DNA of 64,000 nucleotides from Dactylosporangium sp. AC04546 (GTDB lineage Bacteria > Actinomycetota > Actinomycetes > Mycobacteriales > Micromonosporaceae): NCBI RefSeq assembly GCF_022095675.1, contig NZ_JAHYSG010000015.1:1-64000 (forward strand), written 5' to 3'. Shown here piece by piece: positions 22,910 to 33,054 of the stretch. The translations under genes and the position numbers were made by a program. The notes under the pieces are model-generated. The model had not been told where the DNA came from. It worked only from the letters and a program-made list of their open reading frames with translations, and searched no databases. Within the stretch, counting starts at the first letter, position 1. Each line of letters starts with the position of its first letter.

Positions 22910-23695
22910 CTACAGCGGCGCCGCGGGGCGGGAGCATTCGATGAGGTACCGCGTGGTGTGTGCCACGAACGGCCCCTGGTCCAGGATCCGCTCGTGCAGC
23001 TCGGCGAGCTTGTCGCGGTACCCCTCGACGGTGAACCCGGGCACGATCCAGATCACCTTGCGCAGGTACACCGCGACCGCCGCGACGTCGAAGAACTCCA
23101 GCCGCAGCGTGGCCTCGCGCAGGTCGACGAGCCGCAGGCCGCAGGAGGCGGCGTCGGCGACCGCCCGGGCCGTGCTGCGCACGTCACCGACCGGCTGCGG
23201 CCCCATCATGAAGTCCGTCAGCGCGGCGGCGGTGCCGACGCCGACGTGCTGGGCGAAGTAGGTGCCGCCGGGCGCCAGGACTCGGGCCAGCTCGGGCCAG
23301 TTCACCCGCGCCGGGTGGCGGCTGGTGACGAGGTCGAACCGGCCGTCGGGGAACGGCAGCGGCGCGTCGTCGGGGACCTCGGCCACCTCGGCCCGCCACG
23401 GCGCCAGGGCGGCGCGGGCCAGCGCCGCGTTCGGCGCCCACGACTCGGTCACCGCCAGTACCGCCGGAACCCGGGCCGCCTCGGTGGACGCCCGGGTGAG
23501 GGCCTCGCGCACCACCTCGCCGCCCCCGGTCTGCATGTCCAGCACGGCGTGCGCCGCCGCGTACCGCCCGGCGAGCTGCCGGGCGTAGCCCCACGGCGGG
23601 CGCTCCTCGGTGGCCCGTCCGGCGAACCAGGAGAAGTCCCAGCCCTCCACCGGCACGCCCGCACCCTCGTCCAGCAACGATTCCAGTGTTCGCAC
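22910..23695 (-). CDS. class I SAM-dependent methyltransferase
   Basis: The 261-residue protein has the Rossmann-type motif I AVLDMQTGGGEVVREAL near residue 50, motif II-like AEVAEVPDDAPLPFPDGRFDLVTSRHPARVNW, and the post-motif segment ELARVLAPGGTYFAQHVG. The N-terminus EGWDFSWFAGRATEERPPWGY is typical of a widespread actinobacterial group with unknown substrate. It starts 35 bp from a divergent small gene at 23731. Confidence 0.85.
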   Translation of the reverse strand: MRTLESLLDEGAGVPVEGWDFSWFAGRATEERPPWGYARQLAGRYAAAHAVLDMQTGGGEVVREALTRASTEAARVPAVLAVTESWAPNAALARAALAPWRAEVAEVPDDAPLPFPDGRFDLVTSRHPARVNWPELARVLAPGGTYFAQHVGVGTAAALTDFMMGPQPVGDVRSTARAVADAASCGLRLVDLREATLRLEFFDVAAVAVYLRKVIWIVPGFTVEGYRDKLAELHERILDQGPFVAHTTRYLIECSRPAAPL

Positions 23696-23730
23696 TATTG
23701 CACCCTCCGTGGCCGGGGCATCACCCCGGT

Positions 23731-23991
23731 ATGACGATCATTCCGCAGACCGCCGCGCTGTGGCTGGCCACGAGCGCGGACGACGAGATCATGGCCGGTC
23801 GGGTCATCGGCTGGCAGACCGAGCACGCGCAGCCGCTGCCGCTCGTCGCGTGGACCGACGAGACGGGTCTGCTGCACCGCGTCGGCACGCCGGTCAACCC
23901 GGTCGTCTGGCTGGGCGAGACCCACGGCGAGGCGGTGGAGTCGGCCCAGCGGGAGACGCGGCTGGCGGCGTCACGCAGCGGCCGCCCGTAG
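23731..23991 (+). CDS. small hypothetical protein
   Basis: The 86-residue product (MTIIPQTAALWLATSADDEI) has no signal peptide or membrane helix and no family I recognise. A 6-bp hairpin, CCGGGG (23713-23718) with CCCCGG (23724-23729), ends one base before the ATG, where a Shine-Dalgarno would be expected. Its 3' end overlaps the convergent gene at 23971-24282 by 21 bp. Coding bias and a clean frame support it as real. Confidence 0.6.
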   Translation: MTIIPQTAALWLATSADDEIMAGRVIGWQTEHAQPLPLVAWTDETGLLHRVGTPVNPVVWLGETHGEAVESAQRETRLAASRSGRP

Positions 23992-24282
23992 CTGGTCGGT
24001 GGTGTCCCGGAAGATCTCGGCGAGCGGCCGGATCAGGTCGGGACGCTCCTCCATGAGGTCGCCGAGGCGGACCCGCCACAGCCCCGACTCGAGGGCGGCG
24101 GACTCGTAGCCGTAGCCGTGCACCATCCGGGCGCGGGACTCCATGACCAGCTGCCCCCAGGGCGGGCCGGCCTGCGCGTTGAGCCAGTTCGCGAACCACA
24201 CGGCCCAGTCGTTGTCGGCTGACGCGTGGACGATGACCCGTGCTCCGTCCCACGCGACGCGCTGCAGGTGCGGCGTCGGCAT
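23971..24282 (-). CDS. small hypothetical protein
   Basis: ATG 24282 (MPTPHLQRVAWDGARVIVHA) gives 103 residues; the longer frame upstream runs into the divergent aminotransferase gene. Trp-rich stretches (DNDWAVWFANWLNAQ) and acidic ends (GDLMEERPDLIRPLAEIFRD) suggest a small soluble domain. I do not recognise a family. The start is 55 bp from that of the aminotransferase on the other strand. Confidence 0.6.
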   Translation of the reverse strand: MPTPHLQRVAWDGARVIVHASADNDWAVWFANWLNAQAGPPWGQLVMESRARMVHGYGYESAALESGLWRVRLGDLMEERPDLIRPLAEIFRDTTDQLRAAAA

Positions 24283-24337
24283 CCATCGATCGTGGACCCG
24301 CCCGGGCGGGGACGCAAGTACCGTACCGTTCGCTGGT

Positions 24338-25465
24338 ATGCCGACCATCCAGTACACCGGCCGGCCCGGGGTGCTCGACCTGTCCTGGGGGCATCCGCAC
24401 CCGGACGCACTGCCGGTGGACGGCTGGGCCGCCGCGACCGGGGCGGCCCTGCGCGAGCTCGGGTGGCGGGCGCTCACCTACGGCCACGAGGCCGGCCCGG
24501 TCGAGCTGGCGCAGTGGCTGTGCGAGCGGCTCGCGGTGACCGACGCCCGCGCGCCGGTGCCGGCCGAGGTGTTCGTCACCGCGGGCGCCTCGCACGCCCT
24601 GGAGCTGCTCTCGACCCAGCTCGTCGAGCCGGGTGACGTGGTGCTCGTCGATGCGCCGACCTACCACCTGGCCCTGCGGGTGCTCGCCGACCGGCGGGCC
24701 GAGCTCGTCGGGGTACCGCCGGATCCTGAGACGTTCGGGGAGACCGTGACGCGGCTGCGGCGGGCCGGGCGGCGGGTCGCTCTGTACTACCTGGTGCCGA
24801 CGTTCGGCAACCCCACCGGCGCGTCGCTGGCCGGGGACCGCCGCCGGGCGCTGCCGGCCGTCGCCGACCGGCTCGGGGTGACGGTCGTCGAGGACGACAC
24901 GTACCGGGAGCTGGCCTACGACGGCCCGGCGCCGCCGTCGCTGTGGGCGCTGTCCGGCGGGGCGGGGGTGGTGCGGATCGGCTCGTTCGCCAAGTCGGTC
25001 GCGCCGGGCCTGCGGCTGGGCTGGCTGACCGGCCCGCCCGCCTTGGTCACGGCCCTGGCGGGGCGCGGCTACGTCGACAGCGGCGGCGGCGTCAACCACA
25101 CGGCGGCCGTGGCGATGGCCGCGTTCGGCCGCTCCGGCGCGTTCGCCCGGCACGTGGCGTCGGCGGTGGAACGCTACCGGGCGCAGCGCGACGCGCTGGT
25201 GGCCGCGCTCGGTGCCGCCGGGGTGCTCTCGCCGGTACCGGCGGGAGGCTGGTTCGTCTGGCTGGCCGCCCCCGGCGCGTCGGCGCTGCTCCCGGCGGCC
25301 GAGGCGGCCGGCGTGTCGTTCGTGCCCGGCCGCCGGTTCTTCGCCGGCGGCGGGCCGGACGACCACCTGCGGCTGTCGTTCTCGATGCTGGGCCCGGCCG
25401 ACCTGGCCGAGGCCGCGGGCCGCCTCGCGCCGCTGCTCAGGGCCGCCAGTCCGCCACCGTCGTGA
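24338..25465 (+). CDS. PLP-dependent aminotransferase, class I/II fold
   Basis: ATG 24338 (MPTIQYTGRPGVLDLSWGHP) gives 375 residues. The fold-type I aminotransferase motifs are YGHEAGPVELAQWL, FVTAGASHALELLS, the Asn-containing PTFGNPTGASL, VVEDDTYRELAYDG, and the PLP-binding Lys in RIGSFAKSVAPGLRLGW. The Arg near RLSFSM would bind the substrate carboxylate. It resembles the aminotransferase half of MocR/2-aminoadipate-type enzymes but has no GntR DNA-binding part. Its substrate is not clear. The 3' end overlaps the next convergent gene by 29 bp. Confidence 0.88.
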   Translation: MPTIQYTGRPGVLDLSWGHPHPDALPVDGWAAATGAALRELGWRALTYGHEAGPVELAQWLCERLAVTDARAPVPAEVFVTAGASHALELLSTQLVEPGDVVLVDAPTYHLALRVLADRRAELVGVPPDPETFGETVTRLRRAGRRVALYYLVPTFGNPTGASLAGDRRRALPAVADRLGVTVVEDDTYRELAYDGPAPPSLWALSGGAGVVRIGSFAKSVAPGLRLGWLTGPPALVTALAGRGYVDSGGGVNHTAAVAMAAFGRSGAFARHVASAVERYRAQRDALVAALGAAGVLSPVPAGGWFVWLAAPGASALLPAAEAAGVSFVPGRRFFAGGGPDDHLRLSFSMLGPADLAEAAGRLAPLLRAASPPPS

Positions 25466-25964
25466 CGTCGGCCTGGACCGGGAACACCCGCTCGGTGAGC
25501 ACCCGGTGGACCTCCGGGTCGGCGTCGAGGCAGCCGTCGGCGAGCACGGTGAGCCGGTAGTCGAGGTCGGCCGCCTGCCGCAGGGTGGACAGCACGACGC
25601 CGCTGGTGGCGATGCCGGCCAGGACCAGATGCTCGATCCGCTGGGCGCGCAGCAGCACGTCGAGGTCGCTGCCGGTGAACGCCGACACGCGCCGCTTGGT
25701 GACGACGGCGTCGCCCGGCTCGGGCGCCACGTCCGGGTGGATCGGGTTCTCCGCGCCCCCACCCCGCGCCACGACGCCCGCGAACTGCTTGTTGCGCTGG
25801 CTGACCTCGGGATACCCGGGCCGGAACCCGACGGCGACGTAGATCACCGGCAGCCCGGCCGCGCGGGCCGTGGCGATCGCCTGGCGCAGCCGGGGCAGGT
25901 AGCCCGGGCCGGGGTACCGCTCGACGATCGCGGTCTGGACGTCCATCACGAGCAGTGCGGTCAT
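25437..25964 (-). CDS. isochorismatase-like hydrolase without the catalytic Cys
   Basis: The start at ATG 25964 follows an AAAGG and gives 175 residues (MTALLVMDVQTAIVE). The family Asp is in VMDVQ and the Lys in VVTKRRVSAFTGSDLD. At the cis-peptide/nucleophile region the sequence is GIATSGVVLSTLRQA; cysteine hydrolases of this family have Cys at the position of the Gly after Ser. True isochorismatases such as PhzD also lack that Cys, so a non-cysteine reaction or a binding role is possible. It is a single gene behind the MFS/TetR pair on the same strand, with an 80-bp gap. Confidence 0.85.
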   Translation of the reverse strand: MTALLVMDVQTAIVERYPGPGYLPRLRQAIATARAAGLPVIYVAVGFRPGYPEVSQRNKQFAGVVARGGGAENPIHPDVAPEPGDAVVTKRRVSAFTGSDLDVLLRAQRIEHLVLAGIATSGVVLSTLRQAADLDYRLTVLADGCLDADPEVHRVLTERVFPVQADVTTVADWRP

Positions 25965-26044
25965 TCGTTCGTCAGCCTTTCCAGCGCGTGTCCCGGCGAC
26001 CGGGTGGTCGATGTGCTGTACCCCGGAGCGGCCGGCGGTACCCC

Positions 26045-27187
26045 TCAGGCGACCGTCCTCGGGCGGCCCGACAGCCATGCGACGGCGGCCATGGCCAGGG
26101 TCAGGCCGCAGAGGACCACGACCGGGGCGGTCCACGAGCCGGCGGCGTCGCGCAGGGCGCCGATGAGCACCGGGCCGCCGGCCGCCAGGCCGTAGCCCGT
26201 CGACTGGGCCATCGCCGACAGCGCCGCCGCCTGGCGGGCGTCGGTGGTGCGCAGGCTGAACAGCGACAGGCACACCACGATCGCCATGCCCGCCCCGAAC
26301 CCGGCGACGAGCACCGACGCGAGGGCCCACCAGGGGTTCCACGGCAGCCACTGCTGCCCGGCCACCCCGGCGCCGATGCACACCGCGCAGCCCAGCCCGA
26401 CGAGGCGCTGGTCGGCGCGGCCCCGCATGAACAGCGGCACGAGCAGGTTCGCGGCGACGGCCGCGGCCAGGTACGCGAACAGGTGCCAGCCGGCGACCGC
26501 CGGGTCGATGCCGTGGTCGCGCTCGATCGTCGGCAGCCAGGTGATGAGCACGTAGAAGGCGAGCGACTGCAGGCCCATGAAGAGCGTCACCTGCCAGGCC
26601 AGGGCGCTGCGCCAGGGCAGCGGGGCGCGGGCCGCGCCGTTCGCGCCCGGCCCGGCCTCACGCACGGACGGGGCCCAGACGGCGATCGCGACCACGACCA
26701 GCATCGCCCACGACGCCAGGGCCCAACGCCAGCCGCCGGCCACCGCGGCGAGCGGGACGGCCGTGCCCGACGCGACCGCCGCGACCACGCTCTGCGTCGC
26801 CGAGTAGCCGCCGGTGACCGGGGCGACCCGGTCGGGGAAGTCGCGCTTGACGACGCTGGGCAGCAGCACGTTGAAGCACGCGATGGCGGCGCCCACCGCG
26901 ATCGTGCCGGCCCACAGCTGAGCCGGCAGCGACCGTACCGCGATGCCGCCGGCGAGCAGCAGCAGCGCGATGGCGAGGCTGCGCTCCAGGCCGGCCCGCC
27001 CGGCGGCGAGCGGCGCGACCAGCGAGAACACCGCGAACGCGAGCAGCGGCAGGGTGGTGAGCAGCCCGGCCGCGGCCGAGGACAGGCCGAGGTCGCCGCG
27101 GATCTCGCTGACGAGCGGGCCGACGGAGGTGAGCGGGGCCCGGCCGACGGCGCCGATGAGCAGCACCCCGAGGAAGAGCCGGTTCAT
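26045..27187 (-). CDS. MFS transporter, CynX/NimT-like
   Basis: ATG 27187 overlaps the stop of the TetR-type gene (ATGA), giving 380 residues with about 11-12 hydrophobic helices. The N-terminus MNRLFLGVLLIGAVGRAPLTSVGPLVSEIRGDLG is the pattern of the CynX/NimT (cyanate/nitroimidazole) branch of the major facilitator superfamily. Further conserved stretches are YVLITWLPTI and the late AMAQSTGYGLAAGGPVLIG. It probably exports or imports a small organic compound under control of the co-transcribed TetR regulator. Confidence 0.88.
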   Translation of the reverse strand: MNRLFLGVLLIGAVGRAPLTSVGPLVSEIRGDLGLSSAAAGLLTTLPLLAFAVFSLVAPLAAGRAGLERSLAIALLLLAGGIAVRSLPAQLWAGTIAVGAAIACFNVLLPSVVKRDFPDRVAPVTGGYSATQSVVAAVASGTAVPLAAVAGGWRWALASWAMLVVVAIAVWAPSVREAGPGANGAARAPLPWRSALAWQVTLFMGLQSLAFYVLITWLPTIERDHGIDPAVAGWHLFAYLAAAVAANLLVPLFMRGRADQRLVGLGCAVCIGAGVAGQQWLPWNPWWALASVLVAGFGAGMAIVVCLSLFSLRTTDARQAAALSAMAQSTGYGLAAGGPVLIGALRDAAGSWTAPVVVLCGLTLAMAAVAWLSGRPRTVA

Positions 27188-27759
27188 CGCAGCTGCGCCG
27201 TGATCGTGCGCAGCGCCTCCGTCAGGTCCCGGCCGGACGGGGCGTTCGCCGGGTCGATCAGCCACTGGGCGATCACCCCGGACAGCAGCGCCTGGTAGAA
27301 CGAGCCGACCTGCCGGGCCTTCTCCCCCTCGACGGCCGCGTCGATGTGGTGGAACACCTGCGCCCACAGCGCCCGGGCGCCCTGCATGCCGTCGGTGAGC
27401 ATGGCATGCAGCTCGGGCGCGCGGTCCATCTGGATGACGGCGTCGAACGTCGCGATGAGCACCGGGCGGTGGGCGGCCATGGTGTCGAGCACGCGCGTCC
27501 AGTACGCCTCGAAGCGGGCCAGGCCGGTGAGATCCTCCCCGGCGGGGCCGAGCAGCACGGCGGCCAGCTCGTGGCCCCAGGTCTCGATCGCCTTCATGAG
27601 CGCGGTGTTGAGCAGCGCCTCCGTCGAGCCGTAGTGGTAGCCGATGGAGCCGAGGTTGGTGCCGGAGGCGGCCACGATGTCGCGGGCGGTGGTGCGCGCG
27701 TAGCCCTTCTCGTAGAGGCAGCGGACCGCGCCGTCGAGGAGGTCTTCGCGGTGTCCCAT
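27184..27759 (-). CDS. TetR-family transcriptional regulator
   Basis: The 191-residue protein has the N-terminal TetR helix-turn-helix (AVRCLYEKGYARTTARDIVAASGTNLGSIGYHYGSTEALL) and a C-terminal ligand-binding domain of the TetR_C type. It lies directly before the MFS gene and diverges from a flavin monooxygenase gene, with TATAC/GTATA repeats in the 65-bp gap. This is the classic layout of a ligand-released repressor controlling both sides. Confidence 0.92.
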   Translation of the reverse strand: MGHREDLLDGAVRCLYEKGYARTTARDIVAASGTNLGSIGYHYGSTEALLNTALMKAIETWGHELAAVLLGPAGEDLTGLARFEAYWTRVLDTMAAHRPVLIATFDAVIQMDRAPELHAMLTDGMQGARALWAQVFHHIDAAVEGEKARQVGSFYQALLSGVIAQWLIDPANAPSGRDLTEALRTITAQLR

Positions 27760-27773
27760 GGGCGGTGATCATA

Positions 27774-27816
27774 GTATACGGATGTTCTATACAAGCGTAT
27801 AAGACGCGCGTATAGT
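27774..27816. promoter_or_regulatory. TetR-type operator repeats and -10 box of the monooxygenase gene
   Basis: The gap holds GTATAC (27774-27779), TATAC (27788-27792), GTATA (27797-27801) and GTATA (27810-27814). The middle two form the perfect inverted repeat TATACAAGCGTATA. TATAGT at 27811-27816 fits the actinobacterial -10 pattern TANNNT and lies 8 bp before the ATG at 27825, so the plus-strand transcript may be leaderless. A bound repressor would cover the promoter. Confidence 0.6.
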
Positions 27817-27824
27817 CGCCGGGC

Positions 27825-28985
27825 ATGGACATCCTCGTCTCGGGCGCCGGCGTCGCCGGGCCCGCCCTCGCGCACTGCCTGCACGCCCACGGCCACCGGG
27901 TCACCGTCGTCGAGCGGGCGCCCGCGCCGCGGCCCGGCGGCTGGGCGGTCGACTTCCGCGGCCGGGTCCACCTGGGCGTCCTGGAGCGCACCGGGCTGCT
28001 GCCGCTGCTGCGCCCGCACGCCACCCGCACCGGCGACCTGGCCGTCGTCGACGCCGCCGGGCGCCGGGTGGCGACCATGCCGGCCGCGGTGTTCTCCGGC
28101 GACCTGGAGATCCTGCGCGGCGACCTCAGCCGGGTGCTCATCGACGCCACGCGCGGGCACACGCGGTACACCTTCGGCACCCGGATCAGCTCGCTCACGC
28201 AGGACCCGTCCGGGGTCGACGTCACCTTCGACGACGGCTCCGGCGGGCGCTTCGACCTCGTCGTCGGCGCCGACGGCCTGCGCTCGGGTGTGCGGCGGCT
28301 CGCGTTCGGCGACGACCCCGGCGTCCTGCGGCCGCTCGGCCTGCACGGCTGCGTCTTCACCGTGCCCGGCCCGTGGGACGACGTGCTCTACAGCGAGCCC
28401 GGGCGCTCGGTCACCGTGGCGTCCCCGCACGGGCACGACGGCGTCGTCCAGCTCTTCTTCACCCATTCGCAGCAGGTGTACCGCCGGGAGCGCGCGACCG
28501 TCGCCGCCGCGTTCCAGGGCGCGGGGTGGCGGGTGGCGGAGCTGCTCGACGCCATGGCCGCGGCGGACGACTGGTGGTTCGACGAGGCGACCCAGGTGGT
28601 GCTCGATCGCTGGTCGTCGGGGCGGGTCGTGCTGCTCGGGGACGCCGCGCACGCCGGCGGGCCGGGCGGCAACGGCACCGGCCTGGCCGTCGTCGGGGCC
28701 TACGTCCTGGCCTCGGAGCTCGCACGCGCCGCGGTTCCGGCCGCGCTGGAGCGCTACGAGCAGGTGATGCGGCCCTACGCGGCCACCTGCCAGCAGCAGG
28801 CCGCGGGCGGCGCCGCGTTCCTCGCGCCCGCGACCGCCCGGCAGATCGCGCAGCGGAACCGGTTCTTCCGCATGATGGGCGGACTACCGCCGCTGCGCCG
28901 GTTGTTCTCCTGGATGGCGACCCGGACGGCGACCGCGGTGCGGCTGCCGGAGTACGAGTGGCCTGGGTCACACGTGGTGGCCTGA
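27825..28985 (+). CDS. FAD-dependent monooxygenase (aromatic hydroxylase/TetX-like)
   Basis: The 386-residue flavoprotein has the dinucleotide-binding GxGxxG motif in ILVSGAGVAGPALAHCL, the middle DG motif in VVGADGLRSGVRR, and the GD motif in VVLLGDAAHAGGPGGNGTGLAVVGAYVLA, which together define class A flavin monooxygenases. It uses NAD(P)H and oxygen to hydroxylate an aromatic or polycyclic substrate. The divergent TetR/MFS pair suggests a role in handling a toxic small molecule. No Shine-Dalgarno is visible before the ATG. Confidence 0.9.
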   Translation: MDILVSGAGVAGPALAHCLHAHGHRVTVVERAPAPRPGGWAVDFRGRVHLGVLERTGLLPLLRPHATRTGDLAVVDAAGRRVATMPAAVFSGDLEILRGDLSRVLIDATRGHTRYTFGTRISSLTQDPSGVDVTFDDGSGGRFDLVVGADGLRSGVRRLAFGDDPGVLRPLGLHGCVFTVPGPWDDVLYSEPGRSVTVASPHGHDGVVQLFFTHSQQVYRRERATVAAAFQGAGWRVAELLDAMAAADDWWFDEATQVVLDRWSSGRVVLLGDAAHAGGPGGNGTGLAVVGAYVLASELARAAVPAALERYEQVMRPYAATCQQQAAGGAAFLAPATARQIAQRNRFFRMMGGLPPLRRLFSWMATRTATAVRLPEYEWPGSHVVA

Positions 28986-29010
28986 CGGGAACAGAGGGAA
29001 CGGTTTGTTA

Positions 29011-29031
29011 CTTAAGCCTGACACGCTCAAC
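29011..29031. promoter_or_regulatory. HAIR-like (HspR) operator upstream of lon
   Basis: CTTAAGC-N7-GCTCAAC matches the HspR-binding HAIR pattern CTTGAGT-N7-ACTCAAG at 5 of 7 positions in each arm with exact spacing. It lies 20 bp before the lon ATG. lon is a known member of the HspR regulon in streptomycetes, which supports the match. Confidence 0.65.
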
Positions 29032-29050
29032 TACTGATGGCAGGTGTGTC

Positions 29051-31402
<2,352 letters not shown>

Positions 31403-31415
31403 CCCCGGTTCCGTC

Positions 31416-31450
31416 GCGGCCCGCGTCCCCCGTCCGGGGGCGCGGGCCGC
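31416..31450 (+). terminator. strong hairpin terminator after lon
   Basis: GCGGCCCGCG (31416-31425) pairs perfectly with CGCGGGCCGC (31441-31450); inside, CCCCC (31427-31431) pairs with GGGGG (31436-31440), leaving a 4-nt loop and one bulged T. It begins 14 bp after the lon stop. No U-run follows. Confidence 0.8.
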
Positions 31451-31504
31451 CTCCATGTCCGAAGGGCGCCGGAAAATGTCGTACCCGGGACGTAGGGTCG
31501 GGCC

Positions 31505-32221
31505 GTGATTGCTGCTGAGGTCGAGTTCGACACCGCCACGGTCCGGCGGGCCCGCAAGATCCTGCGCCTGCTGCGGGTGCGCTATCCCGCCGCCCGCCTC
31601 GAGCTCGACTTCGCCTCGCCGCTGCAGCTGCTCGTCGCCGCCGTCCTCGCCGCCCAGACCCTCGACGAGCGGGTCAACGCGGTGACCCCGGCCCTCTTCG
31701 CCCGCTACCCGGCGGCCGCCGACCTCGCCGCTGCCGACCCGGCCGAGATGGAGCAGATCCTGGTCCCGGTCGGCTACTACCGCAAGAAGACCCAGTCGGT
31801 GATCGCCCTGGCCACGGCCCTGGTCGAGCACCACGGCGGCGAGGTCCCCCGCACGGTGGACGAGCTGGTGGCCCTCCCCTGGGTCGGCCGCAAGACGGCG
31901 AACATGGTCCTCGGCAACGCCTTCGCCGTCCCGGCGGTGTCGGTCGACACCCACGTGAGCCGCGTCGCCGAACGCCTCGGCTGGTCCCCGGCCCGCGACG
32001 TCGACACGGCCGAGCAGGCCATCCGCACCCTGTTCCCCCGCAAGGACTGGGTGGAGGCCAACCTGCTGCTCATCCTCCACGGCCGCCGCACCTGCCACTC
32101 CCAGAAGCCGGCCTGCGGCGCCTGCCCGCTGCTGGCCGACTGCCCGTCGGCCGGCCTGTCGGGCAAGGGCGAGCTGGACCCCGAGAAGGCCCGCACGTTA
32201 CTCAAGGACCCACAGGAGTAG
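31505..32221 (+). CDS. nth: endonuclease III (DNA glycosylase/AP lyase)
   Basis: The 238-residue base-excision-repair enzyme removes oxidised pyrimidines. The helix-hairpin-helix is LVALPWVGRKTANMVLGNAF with the catalytic Lys, and the catalytic Asp is in VSVDTHVSRVAERLG. The four Cys of the iron-sulfur cluster are in CHSQKPACGACPLLADC. The start is GTG 31505; no strong ribosome site is visible. It is followed by the long non-coding repeat region. Confidence 0.96.
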   Translation: MIAAEVEFDTATVRRARKILRLLRVRYPAARLELDFASPLQLLVAAVLAAQTLDERVNAVTPALFARYPAAADLAAADPAEMEQILVPVGYYRKKTQSVIALATALVEHHGGEVPRTVDELVALPWVGRKTANMVLGNAFAVPAVSVDTHVSRVAERLGWSPARDVDTAEQAIRTLFPRKDWVEANLLLILHGRRTCHSQKPACGACPLLADCPSAGLSGKGELDPEKARTLLKDPQE

Positions 32222-33054
32222 GGAGTCCCGCCCGACCGCTCGCCGTCCCGCGACCGCGCCGACTTGGCACCGGTCGCGCTCCGGGGGCGCGACGCAGCCA
32301 GCCGTTGAGCCGTTCCCCGCCGCGACGGCCGTGGGTGGGCCGGGGTGCCTCACGAGGCGGACCGAGGCGTCAGGGTCGCCGCGCGCCATGAGCGACCCCG
32401 TCTCCCGGCCGCCGAGCCGCCGCTGCGCCACCGGGCGGCCGTCGCCTCCCCGCCGAGCCACGAACCAGGCCTGCCGCCGCGGCCGGACCTTCTCCCCGGC
32501 CGACCGGCGAGCCGGCCTCCGCACGGCCTCCGCACGGCCTCCGCCACGCACGGGCCTGGCCTCCCCGATCACGCCCACCACCCCCGGCACTGCGAGCGGG
32601 CGAACCCGCCTTCCACCGGACGGCAATCACCCCTCGCACCAAACGCCAGCCTTCACCACGGGCCGGCCTGGCCTCCCGATCACGCCCACCACCCGGCGCT
32701 GCGGGCGGGCGAGTTCGCCTCCCTGCCAATCGGCAATCGCCGCTGCACCACGGGGCGGCCTGGCCGATCACGCCCACAACCTGGGCATTGCGAGCAAGCG
32801 AGCTCGCCTCCCGCCGAGCGGCGATCGCCCCTGCGCTGCGGGCGGGACTGCGGCGGTCGTCGTCTCCGAAGCGCCACGAACCGGGCCTCCCCCAGTCCGG
32901 CCCTTCAACCGGGCGCCCACGGGTCCGCCTCCGCCACGTTCGCCTCGCGCCCTGCCGTCCAGACGGCCCGGCCGAAAGCTGGCAGCTGGGTGTAATACCG
33001 GCACCGCCGCGGACAACGGTGTGGGTAGAGCACTCATGATCGGAAGGTTGGCAT
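32222..33054. other. 833-bp stretch without a convincing gene
   Basis: Open frames cross this stretch on both strands, but their products are low-complexity Arg/Pro/Ala/Gly and look like no protein. The centre holds tandem imperfect repeats (see next entry). A further pair of similar blocks, each containing GCCACGAACC followed by GGCCT, lies at about 32457 and 32869. The last 100 bp should hold the promoter of the sigma factor gene, with GGAAGG at 33042-33047 as its ribosome site. Confidence 0.7.
32549..32845. repeat. three tandem imperfect ~92-108 bp repeats
   Basis: Units begin at about 32549, 32657 and 32749, each with CACGGG..GGCCTGGCC, then CCGATCACGCCCAC, then a palindromic core (GCGAACCCGC, GCGAGTTCGC, GCGAGCTCGC), then a GGCAATC or GGCGATC block. 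The order of blocks is the same in each unit, while spacers vary. Lengths are not multiples of three, so they are not coding repeats. They could fold into a row of hairpins. Confidence 0.7.

Noticed and set aside
26045..28360. 771-codon minus-strand frame joining the MFS gene with DNA beyond TetR
   Set aside because: The true MFS start overlaps the TetR stop (ATGA at 27187); the upstream part is a shadow of the TetR and monooxygenase genes.
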